Assembly (NCBI GenBank): GCA_950097015.1
Contig: CATNEN010000038.1
Coordinates: forward strand, 34,496,501-34,560,500
Reading direction: 5' to 3'
DNA from: Macrostomum hystrix
Taxonomy: Eukaryota > Platyhelminthes > Macrostomidae
Length of the DNA stretch: 64,000 bases
Under the pieces are notes generated by a model. It did no database searches and was not told the DNA's origin. It saw only the letters and a list, made by a program, of their open reading frames with translations. Position 1 is the first letter of the stretch. Every line of letters begins with the position of its first letter. A program made the position numbers and the translations under genes. Shown here piece by piece: positions 19,929-46,640 of this stretch.

Positions 19929-20301
19929 TAATAATAATAATAATTGCAGGACAGGAGGGCTGTGGGCAATGGCACATCATTTAGTGACACTAGACCCGCA
20001 GTCAGCGAGGAGGCAATTCTGCCCATTTAGCTGACTCCTGAGCACTCACGAACACAGATACTGTACGCAGGCATACGCTCACACAGGTGTGTACATCTGC
20101 CCTGACTTTCTCATTGTCAGGCAGTGTACACTCTCACTGTGCCTTGGAGGTTGGCCCTCAAGGGCGTAAATTGCACGACAAGCCCCCAAGCCTTCTCTCC
20201 GCGGCTGTGCCCCAAATGAATGTGGCCTCGCCACGGAATTGAGTTAAGGAACCTAGCTTGGTGCAGGAAGTAAACGCGTTAACCGTTCTGCCACTGTAGC
20301 T
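19929..20301 (-). mobile_element. SINE-1 copy
   Basis: Nearly complete. The (AAT)n tail is at 19929, and the body and tRNA-like head run to about 20300 (GCGTTAACCGTTCTGCCACT is the inverted A-box region). Confidence 0.85.
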
Positions 20302-20425
20302 TTATCGTATCTATACTCAGCAACAGCTAAACCCCCCCAACTCACGCTGTCACACGGGCACAAAAGTTAAGCAATGTCTTTAATTCTAGTCTCAGTATCG
20401 TGTGTGCTCAGGAACCACGAGCATG

Positions 20426-20720
20426 CTAAAGTGCCGTGACTCGTCGTGGCATCCTGATCACCAGCCGGTTGATGATCTCTTGGGGCAGCTGCTGCCAGGC
20501 ATTCAGCACCGCCAGTCGCAACTGTTCAGCATTCTGTGGGGCATCCTGCTGAACTCTTCGCTTTACAAAGTCCCAGACATGCTCGATGGGGTTCATGTCT
20601 GGAGACTTTGACGGCCAGTTCAATGTGCGAATGCCGAGCTGCTCCTTCAGCAGCTGCACGTGTGCTGCTCGGTGTGGCGCAGCGTTGTCGTCTTGAAGCA
20701 TGCAGTTCTTTGATGAACTC
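20426..20720 (-). pseudogene. Tc1-like transposase C-terminal remnant
   Basis: The minus strand encodes about 91 residues of a Tc1/mariner transposase C-terminus: QDDNAAPHR, then NWPSKSPDMNPIEHVWDFVK, then RMPRRV. Thirty-four residues separate the second catalytic Asp (QDDN) from the Glu of PIEHVW, the DD34E spacing typical of Tc1 elements. The N-terminal DNA-binding region and the first catalytic Asp are absent, and inverted terminal repeats were not found. It cannot make an active transposase and is a relic. Confidence 0.85.
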
Positions 20721-20744
20721 TTTCATCATGACAAATGAATGAGC

Positions 20745-21240
20745 TCTTTAACTACTGATGGTTTACCATTGCGCAATGCAGCCACCAGTGGGTTGAGTTG
20801 CGCCACCCCTCCCCAAATCCCCCATGCCGCACTTTGCGCTCGCGTCTGGCGGCGGCAGCCTTTACACATTTCTGAGTCACCGATGGCATACAAAACTTTT
20901 GGGCCGTATGACAGCGTGAGTTGGGGGGGTTTGCTGTTTCTGAGTATATATTTTCCATCTGCTAATTAATCCTTCGTGAATAATACATGAGCAGTTCCAA
21001 AGCCACAAGCCTCCACATCTGCTTTAGGCAGTTTTTATTGCAATTTTGAGTTGTGTGAGACTAAAAAATTCTTCGAAACAAAGCGACTCCCTAAAGGCTT
21101 GAGTTCTCAGCAGAAGTGTTGGGGAAGCAGCAGCTGCATAAGCACCTGGGCTAAACAGGCAAAATGCGATTCTAAAATGCACCCTTGTGGAACGCATTAT
21201 AAGAATTTGGAGTTCTCTTTCTACGTCGTACTTTCTTGAA
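20745..21240. other. Spacer, no gene recognised
   Basis: No similarity recognised. Frames here are short and lack conserved motifs. Confidence 0.4.
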
Positions 21241-21242
21241 TT

Positions 21243-21312
21243 TTGTTTAGGAGACTGTTGACCGTTGCCAGGCTTTCAGCCTCTCCGAAGTCTGTGCCGT
21301 CTGCTTATGTTC
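21243..21312 (+). pseudogene. Decayed PAN-domain fragment
   Basis: TTGACCGTTGCCAGGCTTTC and AGCCTCTCCGAAGTCTGTGC match the PAN module of paralogue A at 17706-17760 (CTGACCGATGCCAGGCGTTC, AGCCTCTCCGACGGTCCGTG). About 60 bp are alignable before it dissolves into CTCTCTCCCTCT. With the fragment at 19555 it shows at least one further family copy was duplicated and broken up here. Confidence 0.65.
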
Positions 21313-21484
21313 TCTCCCTCTCTCCCTCTTACTTCCGGAGCGCGTTGAAGTACGCCAAAAAATATTTTTGCATGACTAATGTTCATTATTCAGCTTTTTG
21401 TGAAAATGACAAAGGCGAGATGAAGGGAATAACGACAGAATCCTTCAGTGCATAATTTGATACCCACCTTATGCTTCAGCATTT

Positions 21485-21658
21485 CAGTCGATACCAACCT
21501 GGACCTTACTGTGCTTCAGTCGATACCAACCTGGACCTTACTGTGCTTCAGTCGATACCAACCTGGACCTTACTGTGCTTCAGTGGATACCAACCTGGAC
21601 CTTACTGTGCTTCAGTCGATACCAACCTGGACCTAACTGTGCTTCAGTCGATACCCCA
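21485..21658. repeat. 32-bp minisatellite (about 5 units)
   Basis: Units begin CAGTCGATACCAACCTGGAC and end CTTACTGTGCTT. They are nearly identical, with one CAGTGGAT variant. Because 32 is not divisible by 3, the same peptide recurs across frames. Confidence 0.95.
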
Positions 21659-21834
21659 TTCTGCTTAAGTATTTGAGGTTCTAAAATTACATGCTGTTGT
21701 GTGTTCTGAAAAATTAAAGTTATAATTTTGAAAGTTTTGCTAATTAAAATAAATACTTTAAGAAAATCAGCCCAGTTCCTAATGTTTAATCTGTGGGTAG
21801 TCGCTGAAACGGCCTGGACATCGATTTTTTAAGC

Positions 21835-21840
21835 TTTATT
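21835..21840 (-). terminator. Polyadenylation signal of PAN-lectin paralogue B
   Basis: AATAAA on the minus strand about 240 nt beyond the stop codon of the gene at 22078-22842. First canonical hexamer in the right orientation. Confidence 0.45.
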
Positions 21841-22027
21841 TCATTATAATAAAATAGAAGGATAGCAGATAAGTTTTTTTCTCTAAGTATTATAGAAAGT
21901 AAAATATAAAACTAAAATAAAAGCAGAGAGGAAACGCATTTTATGAGATTTTAGTCATAATAACGAAAAGTTGTAACACAATTAGCTCCAACCAACCCCA
22001 ACGTTTTAGATCCTGACAACGACAGAG

Positions 22028-22121
22028 GCATCAGAACACAGACTGGCACTCGCAGATGTATGGCTGATTCCTGAGCATCAGAACACAGACTGGCACTCGC
22101 AGATGTATGGCTGATTCCTGG
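22028..22121 (-). repeat. 47-bp tandem duplication at the lectin gene's end
   Basis: Two adjacent copies, 47 bp apart. One copy is the last coding segment of paralogue B plus its stop codon, and the other lies just after the stop in the 3' UTR. The copies appear identical over the visible length, so the event is recent. Confidence 0.9.
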
Positions 22122-22842
22122 TACACGGATCATCAGCAATGCCTCCGGTGCTGTACCCGTTGTAGAGGTTCGTGCAGCCAGTCGATCCACCATTTGGTTC
22201 GCTAGGATGCCAGGAATTAGGATCGATGGTCAGATTGCAAGCAGCCCAGTACCAGTTTGCCTTGGTCAACGCGTTGAGACCGGCTCTCAGAAAGCCGCCA
22301 AGGTAGAAATCGTTGGATAAGCCAGTGCGCTGCTTCAGGCTGCGGAGGTACACAGCTTCTTGGTTATCGATTGCATCGGCGTACTTTGATAGACCAGACT
22401 CGGAACTGCAGCTCTGGTTGGCAGTGAAAGAAGTGATTATTGGGCTCGTGACAACCTTGTACGATGTGCCGTACCTTGTGTGGATGTAGCCATCGGGGCA
22501 CAAGCGACCCGGAGGCACTCCTGCAAGGGACCTCACGTACACGGTGATCTGCCGGGTACAGTTAGGCTCCGACTGCACTCGGTGGCTGCAAGCATCGAAC
22601 AGGAACAGCTTGCACTGGCAGGTGTCGTTAGTTAGCACAGCGAATGCCTGACAATTCGGCACTGGCGCACAATAAAAGCTGCATTGTTCCGGAGTGCACA
22701 CGCCAGGTAACATTCTTGAGAAGTTTGAGCCAACGCAATCCACACCTGAGATTTTATGGAACCGAACTCCGCCTGAGCTGCACGGAACGGTCGCCGCCAA
22801 CAAAGGGGCCCAGAGCACCGACAGAAGGCAGCTCAGAAGCAT
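22078..22842 (-). CDS. Secreted PAN + C-type-lectin-like protein (paralogue B)
   Basis: Intronless 254-residue frame. Signal peptide MLLSCLLSVLWAPLLAA. PAN/apple-like module about 25-100 (CSFYCAPVPNCQAFAVL, CQCKLFLFDACS). Linker GVPPGRLCPDGY shared with paralogue A. C-type-lectin-like domain about 115-254: YLGGFLRAG, ANWYWAACNLT, the SEPNGGS motif, and the closing Cys pattern DPCTRNQPYICECQSVF, which is the canonical WxC/fiCE-type ending. Many NxS/T sites fit an extracellular glycoprotein. The EPN triplet would favour mannose-type ligands, but the usual WND Ca2+ motif is not apparent, so sugar binding is uncertain. It is oriented opposite to paralogue A, and a heat-shock-element cluster lies about 590 bp upstream. 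Confidence 0.85.
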   Translation of the reverse strand: MLLSCLLSVLWAPLLAATVPCSSGGVRFHKISGVDCVGSNFSRMLPGVCTPEQCSFYCAPVPNCQAFAVLTNDTCQCKLFLFDACSHRVQSEPNCTRQITVYVRSLAGVPPGRLCPDGYIHTRYGTSYKVVTSPIITSFTANQSCSSESGLSKYADAIDNQEAVYLRSLKQRTGLSNDFYLGGFLRAGLNALTKANWYWAACNLTIDPNSWHPSEPNGGSTGCTNLYNGYSTGGIADDPCTRNQPYICECQSVF

Positions 22843-23427
22843 TTTTCCTAGAAAACAGCTATAACTCGTTGGTAACGCTGGAAACTAAACTTGACTGAAA
22901 CTTGTCAGCCTCTTTAGCCCCATCATTTTGCCCCCAAACCGTAGCGGCGACTGCGGCATCCTCACTTTGAGCATCCAATCCCATGACACAGAGAGAAAAA
23001 GGCAATGCCTATTGTCAAATACCTGCCCGTTCTATTTCTGCTGGTTGCTATGCAATTTTAGATGGCAAAAACACAGTCTTTGGAGTAAAAGCTGGCTTTG
23101 TGCATTCTACATTAACTATTTCAATTGAGAACTTACATGGAGGCATTTTGCGCAATTTAAAACGACAGAAATAAAACAAAACTAGACTATTTTAATAGCA
23201 TTGTTTCCTTCAGAAAAATCACGAATATTAACAATTGATTTGTTAATATGCACAGAAAATGCAACAAGTCATAAAGGTATATTTGAAAAATGATTCGTTT
23301 TGAAGTTTTAGATATACAAGTAAATATTTTTCAGGCTATGTAAATTCGTTTGTGTTGTGTATTGACTGACTGAATGCTAATTTACGCATACTGCCACTAT
23401 GAGTAGTGCAGTGAGGAAGCTAGTAGT
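22843..23427. other. Upstream region of PAN-lectin paralogue B
   Basis: No coding frame recognised. It connects the paralogue B start codon with the heat-shock-element cluster. No convincing TATA box in the gene's orientation was seen near the start. Confidence 0.4.
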
Positions 23428-23494
23428 TTCTAGAACCTTCTGTAGCCAGAATATTCTAGAACCTTCTATATAGTCCGTGTTTTCTAGAACTTTC
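23428..23494. promoter_or_regulatory. Cluster of three heat-shock elements
   Basis: HSF binds alternating nGAAn/nTTCn pentamers. Here TTCTAGAACCTTC (23428-23440) has three perfect units, GAATATTCTAGAACCTTC (23449-23466) has four, and TTCTAGAACTTTC (23482-23494) has three, each with exact 2-bp spacing. Ten perfect units in 67 bp is a density normally seen only in heat-shock promoters. A TATATAG lies between elements 2 and 3. The nearest start codon is PAN-lectin paralogue B, about 590 bp away on the minus strand. No plus-strand gene was recognised. Confidence 0.7.
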
Positions 23495-23805
23495 GATTTA
23501 ACATATCAGCTACCTATGAATTTACGGACACAAAGCTATCACAAAAAGGATAACTTCTCAATTTGGAACTGCCAACAAATCCGTTGTTCCCTTCGTTCAC
23601 TACATAACAGTTTGAGTCGGCGCTAAAAGACAGAAAGTGGTGGGTGCGTGATTAGGGCTGGCTTTGTCAAGTTAAAGTATAAACAAAATATGTTTAAGTT
23701 CTTCTGTAGCTAATTAGTGAATTAGATTTGAGTCTCCATTCACTATTGATTACTTAAAGTAGACAATTTAAAATTTCACATGATACAAAAACGAGATTCA
23801 TGCCT
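23495..23805. other. Spacer between HSE cluster and 35-bp array
   Basis: No gene recognised. AT-rich, without obvious repeats. Confidence 0.4.
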
Positions 23806-24553
23806 CCTGAATCATGATAGATTCGGCAGATTCCATGCCTCCTGAATCATGATGGATTCGGCAGATCCCATGCCTCCTGAATCATGATGGATTCGGCAGA
23901 TTCCATGCACTCTGAATCATGATGGATTCGGCAGATTCCATGCACCCTGAATCATGATGGATTCGGCAGATCCCATGCCTCCTGAATCATGATGGATTCG
24001 GCAGATTCCATGCACCCTGAATCATGATGGATTCGGCAGATTCCATGCCTCCTGAATCATGATGGATTCGGCAGATTCCATGCACCCTGAATCATGATGG
24101 ATTCGGCAGATTCCATGCCTCCTGAATCATGATGGATTCGGCAGATTCCATGCACCCTGAATCATGATGGATTCGGCAGATTCCATGCACTCTGAATCAT
24201 GATGGATTCGGCAGATTCCATGCACTCTGAATCATGATGGATTCGGCAGATTCCATGCACCCTGAATCATGATGGATTCGGCAGATTCCATGCACCCTGA
24301 ATCATGATGGATTCGGCAGATTCCATGCACCCTGAATCATGATGGATTCGGCAGATTCCATGCCTCCTGAATCATGATGGATTCGGCAGATTCCATGCAC
24401 CCTGAATCATGATGGATTCGGCAGATTCCATGCCTCCTGAATCATGATGGATTCGGCAGATTCCATGCACCCTGAATCATGATGGATTCGGCAGATTCCA
24501 TGCACCCTGAATCATGATGGATTCGGCAGATTCCATGCACCCTGAATCATGAT
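23806..24553. repeat. 35-bp minisatellite (about 21 units)
   Basis: Units contain CTGAATCATGATGGATTCGG followed by CAGATTCCATGC and then a variable ACC/CTC/ACT triplet. The variant triplets alternate without clear higher-order blocks. It lies just beyond the 3' end of the otopetrin gene. Confidence 0.95.
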
Positions 24554-24746
24554 AGATGTTTCCTGAATAAAGTACAATGTGACACGTTTCCATTCTAAGC
24601 AAGATTGATTCGTTTTGTGAGTTTTTTAGTTTTGCTGAAATAATAAACCTAGAAAGAAATTGAAACGAAAAATAAAATCTGAATATTTCTTGGAAACGTT
24701 CTAATTTAAACAAAAGCTAAAAATATTATGCGGATCATCTCCGATG

Positions 24747-40259
<15,513 letters not shown>

Positions 40260-41280
40260 CTGCGGGTAAGCAGAGAGTAAGTGAAAAAAATTCGTTACTT
40301 TTTCGCTAAATCGAAATGTTAATACATTTTAATCCGTTACTTATTGATTCGTTACTAATTAGTTACTTTTAAAGCTTATGTCGTGATTGAGTTTTTTATG
40401 TAAGATTCATTACCAAGTTACTAAAAAATCAGCGCTTTTGATTCATTGTGGAAGAAATCGTTACTTTTTAGTTCGTTAAATGTTTTAGAGAACTATTAAC
40501 TTTTTATCGCAACAGATTCGTTTATTATTCAGAAACTTTAGGCACTTTTAAAGACCTTAGATCGTTACTTAGGATAATTATGATCACCGTGACTGCAATT
40601 TTCGATCCTTATCGGCAGTATTTTATTAAGTGAAATGCGTTACTTTTAAGAACTCGTTGCTTTTTTGATTTGGTATTTTTGGACGGCAAAATTCTAGCTT
40701 GTTGGCAGTAAAATTCGCTTCTACTTTAGAGCAAGTCTCTCTCCAAAAGAACTTAATTAATTATTTAATTTTTAATTTTTGCAAGCTACATCATTATTTT
40801 GTTATATTGTATACGCACTAAAACTTTTTGTCCTCTATAATAAAAATGGCTGAGGACATCCCCCTTCCCACGGTGACGAAAGTGCAACTGGCGTGCCCGC
40901 GTCCATCAGAACCCTGTACACAAAACAGCTCAGCTACTCCTCCTCTGAATGTTTCATGACTTCATTCAATACGCCTTTCAGCCATTCAGCCACATGAGAT
41001 GAGATGTTGCTGGTGGAGGCAGGGCGGAATTGCACTGTCTAGCTGCCACCGTGACCAATAAAAGTGCATTGCGTGGAACGCTTCAAGCTCATGAGTGAGA
41101 GTTGCTGAAATCATTCGCTCATTGAATGACTGAATTTTCCAGACTATCATGGCCTGCTTCTTTGCCATCCATAATTTTTGAGTGTTCTTGTATTTTCCAG
41201 CTGACGATAGATTTTTACTCATTCCAGGTGTTTCTTCTTCTCCATTCTCTTCTGTCCCTTCTATGTCATTCTCATCCTTC
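40260..41280. other. AT-rich region upstream of the first otopetrin exon found
   Basis: The missing N-terminal exon should lie upstream, here or beyond. I found no convincing candidate. Scattered GTTACTT/TTCGTTAC words recur between 40290 and 40660 without a fixed period. Confidence 0.4.
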
Positions 41281-41287
41281 TGTCTTC

Positions 41288-41692
41288 TTCTCTCACCCAC
41301 TGTGTCTCCTTCTCTCACCCCCTGTGTCTCCTTCTCTCATCCACTGTGTCTCCTTCTCTCACCCACTGTGTCTCCTTCTCTCATCCACTGTGTCTCCTTC
41401 TCTCACCCACTGTGTCTCCTTCTCTCATCCACTGTGTCTCCTTCTCTCACCCTCTGTGTCTCCTTCTCTCACCCACTGTGTCTCCTTCTCTCACCCTCTG
41501 TGTCTCCTTCTCTCATCCACTGTGTCTCCTTCTCTCATCCACTGTGTCTCCTTCTCTCACCCTGTGTCTCCTTCTCTCATCCACTGTGTCTCCTTCTCTC
41601 ACCCACTGTGGCTCCTTCTCTCACCCGCTGTGTCTCCTTCTCTCACCCACTGTGTCTCCTTCTCTCACCCACTGTGTCTCCTTCCCTCACCC
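41288..41692. repeat. 22-bp minisatellite (about 18 units)
   Basis: Units are CTCACCCACTGTGTCTCCTT plus CT, with CATCC and CCCTCTG variants. Pyrimidine-rich on the plus strand. Confidence 0.95.
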
Positions 41693-41699
41693 CCTTTGA

Positions 41700-42350
41700 C
41701 TAATTCTCTCACCCTCTGTCTATTTGGGTCTGTGTCTATCTGTCCCTTTCAATTTTTGTCTCCAAGATATTTAAGGTACCAAACGTACTTTTAGAAATAT
41801 TATAAAAAGTCTTCATCGCTAGCCGCCAAAATAACAACTTGGAAATATTTTTGGACGAAAAAATCGAACAAGACAGCTCAAACTAAGAAGGCCAGTTTGA
41901 ATACAGATAGGCTGAGATGAGTGAAGAGTGACTTCATTTGACTGGCTTTGGAAGGCCATTGCCAAAGTGCAGACTAGCAACCAAAGTAGGCTGTGGATAA
42001 GAGGACTGGCGAACTGTTGGGATAAGAACGAAGGGCCGGATGTTAGAAATCGAGTTGGAGTGTATGCTGGCCACTCCAGAATGATCACTGGGCCCGCGGA
42101 ATACAGAGAACTAGGTCAGGAGCTCGATTGCAGATGCTATAAGCTGCATCGCATCTCCTTAGCATATTAAGTCCGAGATTCGGCAGAGAGAAATCTAAAA
42201 TCGTTGACTGGCTAAGAGGGCTGGGGCTAGGATCGATTGAGCAAACTCAAAAGAGAAGGACATTATCTGCCAGTCGATCTCGTCCGTCTGTTCACGGACT
42301 TTTGTTTTTCCTTCTAAAAATCTGTAATCTGCTAACCCAACACATCAAAT
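41700..42350. other. Spacer, no gene recognised
   Basis: A plus-strand frame (41928-42170) has mixed composition but no family I recognise, and its codons show no support from splice sites or neighbours. Confidence 0.4.
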
Positions 42351-42354
42351 CCAT

Positions 42355-45290
42355 TCACTAGCCCCACCCATCCATCCATTAGCCCCGACCATCCATCCAT
42401 TCACTAGCCCCACCCATCCATCCATTCACTAGCCCCACCCATCCATCCATTCATTAGCCCCACCCATCCATCCATTCATTAGCCCCACCCATCCATCCAT
42501 TCATTAGCCCCACCCATCCATCCATTCACTAGCCCCACCCATCCATCCATTCACTAGCCCCACCCATCCATCCATTCATTAGCCCCACCCTTCCATCCAT
42601 CCATTAGCCCCGACCATCCATCCATTTATTAGTCCCACCCATCCATCCACTCCTTAGCCCCTCCCATCCATCCGTCCATTAGCCCCACCCATCCATCCAC
42701 TCCTTAGCCCCTCCCATCCATCCGTCCATTAGCCCCACCCATCCATCCATTCATTAGCTCCACCCTTCCATCCATTCATTAGCCCCATCCTTCCATCCAT
42801 TCATTAGCCCCACCCATCCATCCATTCATTAGCCCCACCCATCCATCCATTCATTAGCCCTACCCATCCATCCATTCATTAGCCCTACCCATCCATCCAT
42901 TCATTAGCCCTACCCATCAAATCCATTCATTAGCCCCATCCTTCCATCCATTCATTAAGCCCCACCCATCAATCCATTCACTAGCCCCACCCATCCATCC
43001 ATTCATTAGCCCTACCCATCCATCCATTCATTAGCCCTACCCATCAAATCCATTCATTAGCCCCACCCTTCCATCCATTCATTAGCCCCACCCTTCCATC
43101 CATTCATTAGCCCCACCCATCCATCCATTCACTAGCCCCACCCATCCATCCATTCATTAGCCCTACCCATCAAATCCATTCATTAGCCCCACCCTTCCAT
43201 CCATTCATTAGCCCCACCCTTCCATCCATTCATTCGCCCCACCCATCCATCCATTCATTAGCCCTACCCATCCATCCACTCCTTAGCCCCTCCCATCCAT
43301 CCGTCCATTAGCCCCACCCATCCATCCATTCATTAGCCCCACCCATCAATCCATTCACTAGCCCCACCCATCAATCCATTCACTAGCCCCACCCATCAAT
43401 CCATTCACTAGCCCCACCCATCCATCCATTCATTAGCCCTACCCATCAAATCCATTCATTAGCCCCACCCTTCCATCCATTCATTAGCCCCACCCTTCCA
43501 TCCATTCATTCGCCCCACCCATCCATCCATTCATTAGCCCTACCCATCCATCCACTCCTTAGCCCCTCCCATCCATCCGTCCATTAGCCCCACCCATCCA
43601 TCCATTCATTAGCCCCACCCATCCATCCATTCATTAGCCCCACCCTTCCATCCATTCATTAGCCCCACCCTTCCATCCATTCATTAGCCCCACCCTTCCA
43701 TCCATTCATTAGCCCCACCCATCCATCCATTCATTGGCCCCACCTGCCAAATCCATTCATTAGCCCCACCCTTCCATCCATTCATTAGCCCCACCCTTCC
43801 ATCCATTCATTAGCCCCACCCATCAATCCATTCACTAGCCCCACCCATCCATCCATTCATTAGCCCTACCCATCAAATCCATTCATTAGCCCCACCCTTC
43901 CATCCATTCATTAGCCCCACCCTTCCATCCATTCATTAGCCCCACCCATCCATCCATTCACTAGCCCCACCCATCCATCCATTCATTAGCCCCACCCTTC
44001 CATCCATTCATTCGCCCCACCCATCCATCCATTCATTAGCCCTACCCATCCATCCACTCCTTAGCCCCTCCCATCCATCCGTCCATTAGCCCCACCCATC
44101 CATCCATTCATTAGCCCCACCCATCCATCCATTCATTAGCCCCACCCTTCCATCCATTCATTAGCCCCACCCTTCCATCCATTCATTAGCCCCACCCTTC
44201 CATCCATTCATTAGCCCCACCCATCCATCCATTCATTAGCCCCACCCTTCCATCCATTCATTAGCCCCACCCTTCCATCCATTCATTAGCCCCACCCTTC
44301 CATCCATTCATTAGCCCCACCCTTCCATCCATTCATTAGCCCCACCCTTCCATCCATTCATTAGCCCCACCCTTCCATCCATTCATTAGCCCCACCCATC
44401 CATCCATTCATTAGCCCCACCCTTCCATCCATTCATTAGCCCCACCCTTCCATCCATTCATTAGCCCCACCCTTCCATCCATTCATTAGCCCCACCCATC
44501 CATCCATTCATTAGCCCCACCCTTCCATCCATTCATTAGCCCCACCCTTCCATCCATTCATTAGCCCCACCCATCCATCCATTCATTAGCCCCACCCTTC
44601 CATCCATTCATTAGCCCCACCCTTCCATCCATTCATTAGCCCTACCCATCCATCCATTCATTAGCCCTACCCATTCATCCATTCTTTAGCCCTACCCATC
44701 AAATCCATTCATTAGCCCCACCCTTCTATCCATTCATTAGCCCCACCCATCCATCCATTCATTAGCCCCACCCATCCATCCACTCCTTAGCCCCTCCCAT
44801 TCATCCGTCCATTAGCCCCACCCATCCATCCATTTATTAGCCCCACCCATCCATCCATTCATTAGCCCCACCCTTCCATCCATTCATTAGCCCCACCCAT
44901 TCATCCATTCATTCGCCCCACCCATCCATCCATTCATTAGCCCTACCCATCCATCCATTCATTAGCCCCACCCTTCCATCCATTCATTAGCCCCACCCAT
45001 TCATCCATTCATTAGCCCCACCCATCCATCCATTCATTAGCCCTACCCATCCATCCATTCATTAGCCCTACCCATCCATCCATTCATTAGCCCCACCCTT
45101 CCATCCATTCATTAGCCCCACCCATTCATCCACTCCTTAGCCCCTCCCATTCATCCGTCCATTAGCCCCACCCTTCCATCCATTCATTAGTCCCACCCAT
45201 CCATCCATTCATTAGCCCCACCCATCCATCCATTCATTAGCCCCACCCATCCATCCATTCATTGGCCCCACCTGCCAAATCCACCCATTG
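42355..45290. repeat. 25-bp C-rich minisatellite (about 117 units)
   Basis: The unit core is CATTAGCCCCACCCATCCAT plus CCATT. Common variants are CACCCTTCC, CCTACCC, CATCAAATCC and CACTCCTTAGCCCCTCCC. Multi-unit blocks recur (for example the CACTCCTTAGCCCCTCCC blocks at about 42651, 43270, 43552, 44055 and 44778), indicating segmental duplication within the array. Confidence 0.97.
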
Positions 45291-45523
45291 TTTATTAGCC
45301 CCACAAATCAAATCCATCCATTGTTTATTGGCCCCACAAATCAAATCCATCCATTGTTTATTAGCCCCACAAATCAAATCCACCCATTGTTTATTGGCCC
45401 CACAAATCAAATCCATCCATTGTTTATTGGCCCCACAAATCAAATCCACCCATTGTTTATTAGCCCCACAAATCAAATCCACCCATTGTTTATTGGCCCC
45501 ACAAATCAAATCCATCCATTCGA
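45291..45523. repeat. 33-bp minisatellite (about 7 units)
   Basis: Units contain GCCCCACAAATCAAATCCAT and CCATTGTTTATT. The unit shares CCCCAC and ATCCATCCATT words with the adjoining 25-bp array and probably descends from one of its variants (CATCAAATCCATTCATTAG). Confidence 0.95.
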
Positions 45524-45659
45524 TTCGCAGGAAAGCAGTACAATGCGCATATACTTTTTCTATTCGCCTGAGTTTTTGTGGATTGCGTGACTTATTTTAG
45601 TTAAAAAGCAAATAAACTTAAATAAAATTTTGATGTATTGACATAATAAAATATTATGT

Positions 45660-46640
45660 TACACCCGTGTCTAACAGTTATTGCTCCATTAATTCACATC
45701 TCACACACGTGTCTAACAGTTATTGATCCAATAATGCACATGTTACACACGTGTCTAACAGTTATTGATCCAATAATGCACATGTCACACACGTGTCTAA
45801 CAGTTATTGATCCAATAATGCACATGTTACACACGTGTCTAACAGTTATTGATCCATTAATGCACATGTCACACACGTGTCTAACAGTTATTGATGCATT
45901 ATTGTACATGTCACACACGTGTCTAACAGTTATTGATCCAATAATGCACATGTTACACACGTGTCTAACAGTTATTGATGCATTAATGTACATGTCACAC
46001 ACGTGTCTAACAGTTATTGATGCATTAATGTACATGTCACACACGTGTCTAACAGTTATTGATCCAATAATGCACATGTTACACACGTGTCTAACAGTTA
46101 TTGATGCATTAATGTACATGTCACACACGTGTCTAACAGTTATTGATGCATTAATGTACATGTCACACACGTCTAACAGTTATTGATGCATTAATGTACA
46201 TGTCACACACGTCTAACAGTTATTGATCCATTAATGCACATGTCACACACGTGTCTAACAGTTATTGATGCATTAATGTACATGTCACACACGTGTCTAA
46301 CAGTTATTGATGCATTAATGTACATGTCACACACGTCTAACAGTTATTGATCCATTAATGCACATGTCACACACGTGTCTAACAGTTATTGATCCAATAA
46401 TGCACATGTCACACACGTGTCTAACAGTTATTGATCCATTAATGCACATGTCACACACGTGTCTAACAGTTATTGATGCATTAATGCACATGTCACACAT
46501 GTGTCTAACAGTTGTCGATCCATTCCTGTACAAGTCTAACCGTTATCGATTTATTCCTGAACGTGTCTAACATTTATCGATCTATTCCTGAACGTGTCTA
46601 ACAGTTATCGATCTATTCCTGAACGTGTCTAACAGTTATC
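45660..46640. repeat. 42-bp minisatellite (about 23 units)
   Basis: Units contain CACACGTGTCTAACAGTTAT then TGATCCAATAATGCACATGT. There are TGATGCATTAATGTACATGT variants. The right edge (46500-46640) decays into shorter CTATTCCTGAACGTGTC units. CACGTG, a perfect E-box, is present in most units. Confidence 0.95.

Noticed and set aside
41928-42170. Plus-strand frame of mixed composition
   Set aside because: No recognised domain, no splice partners, surrounded by repeats.
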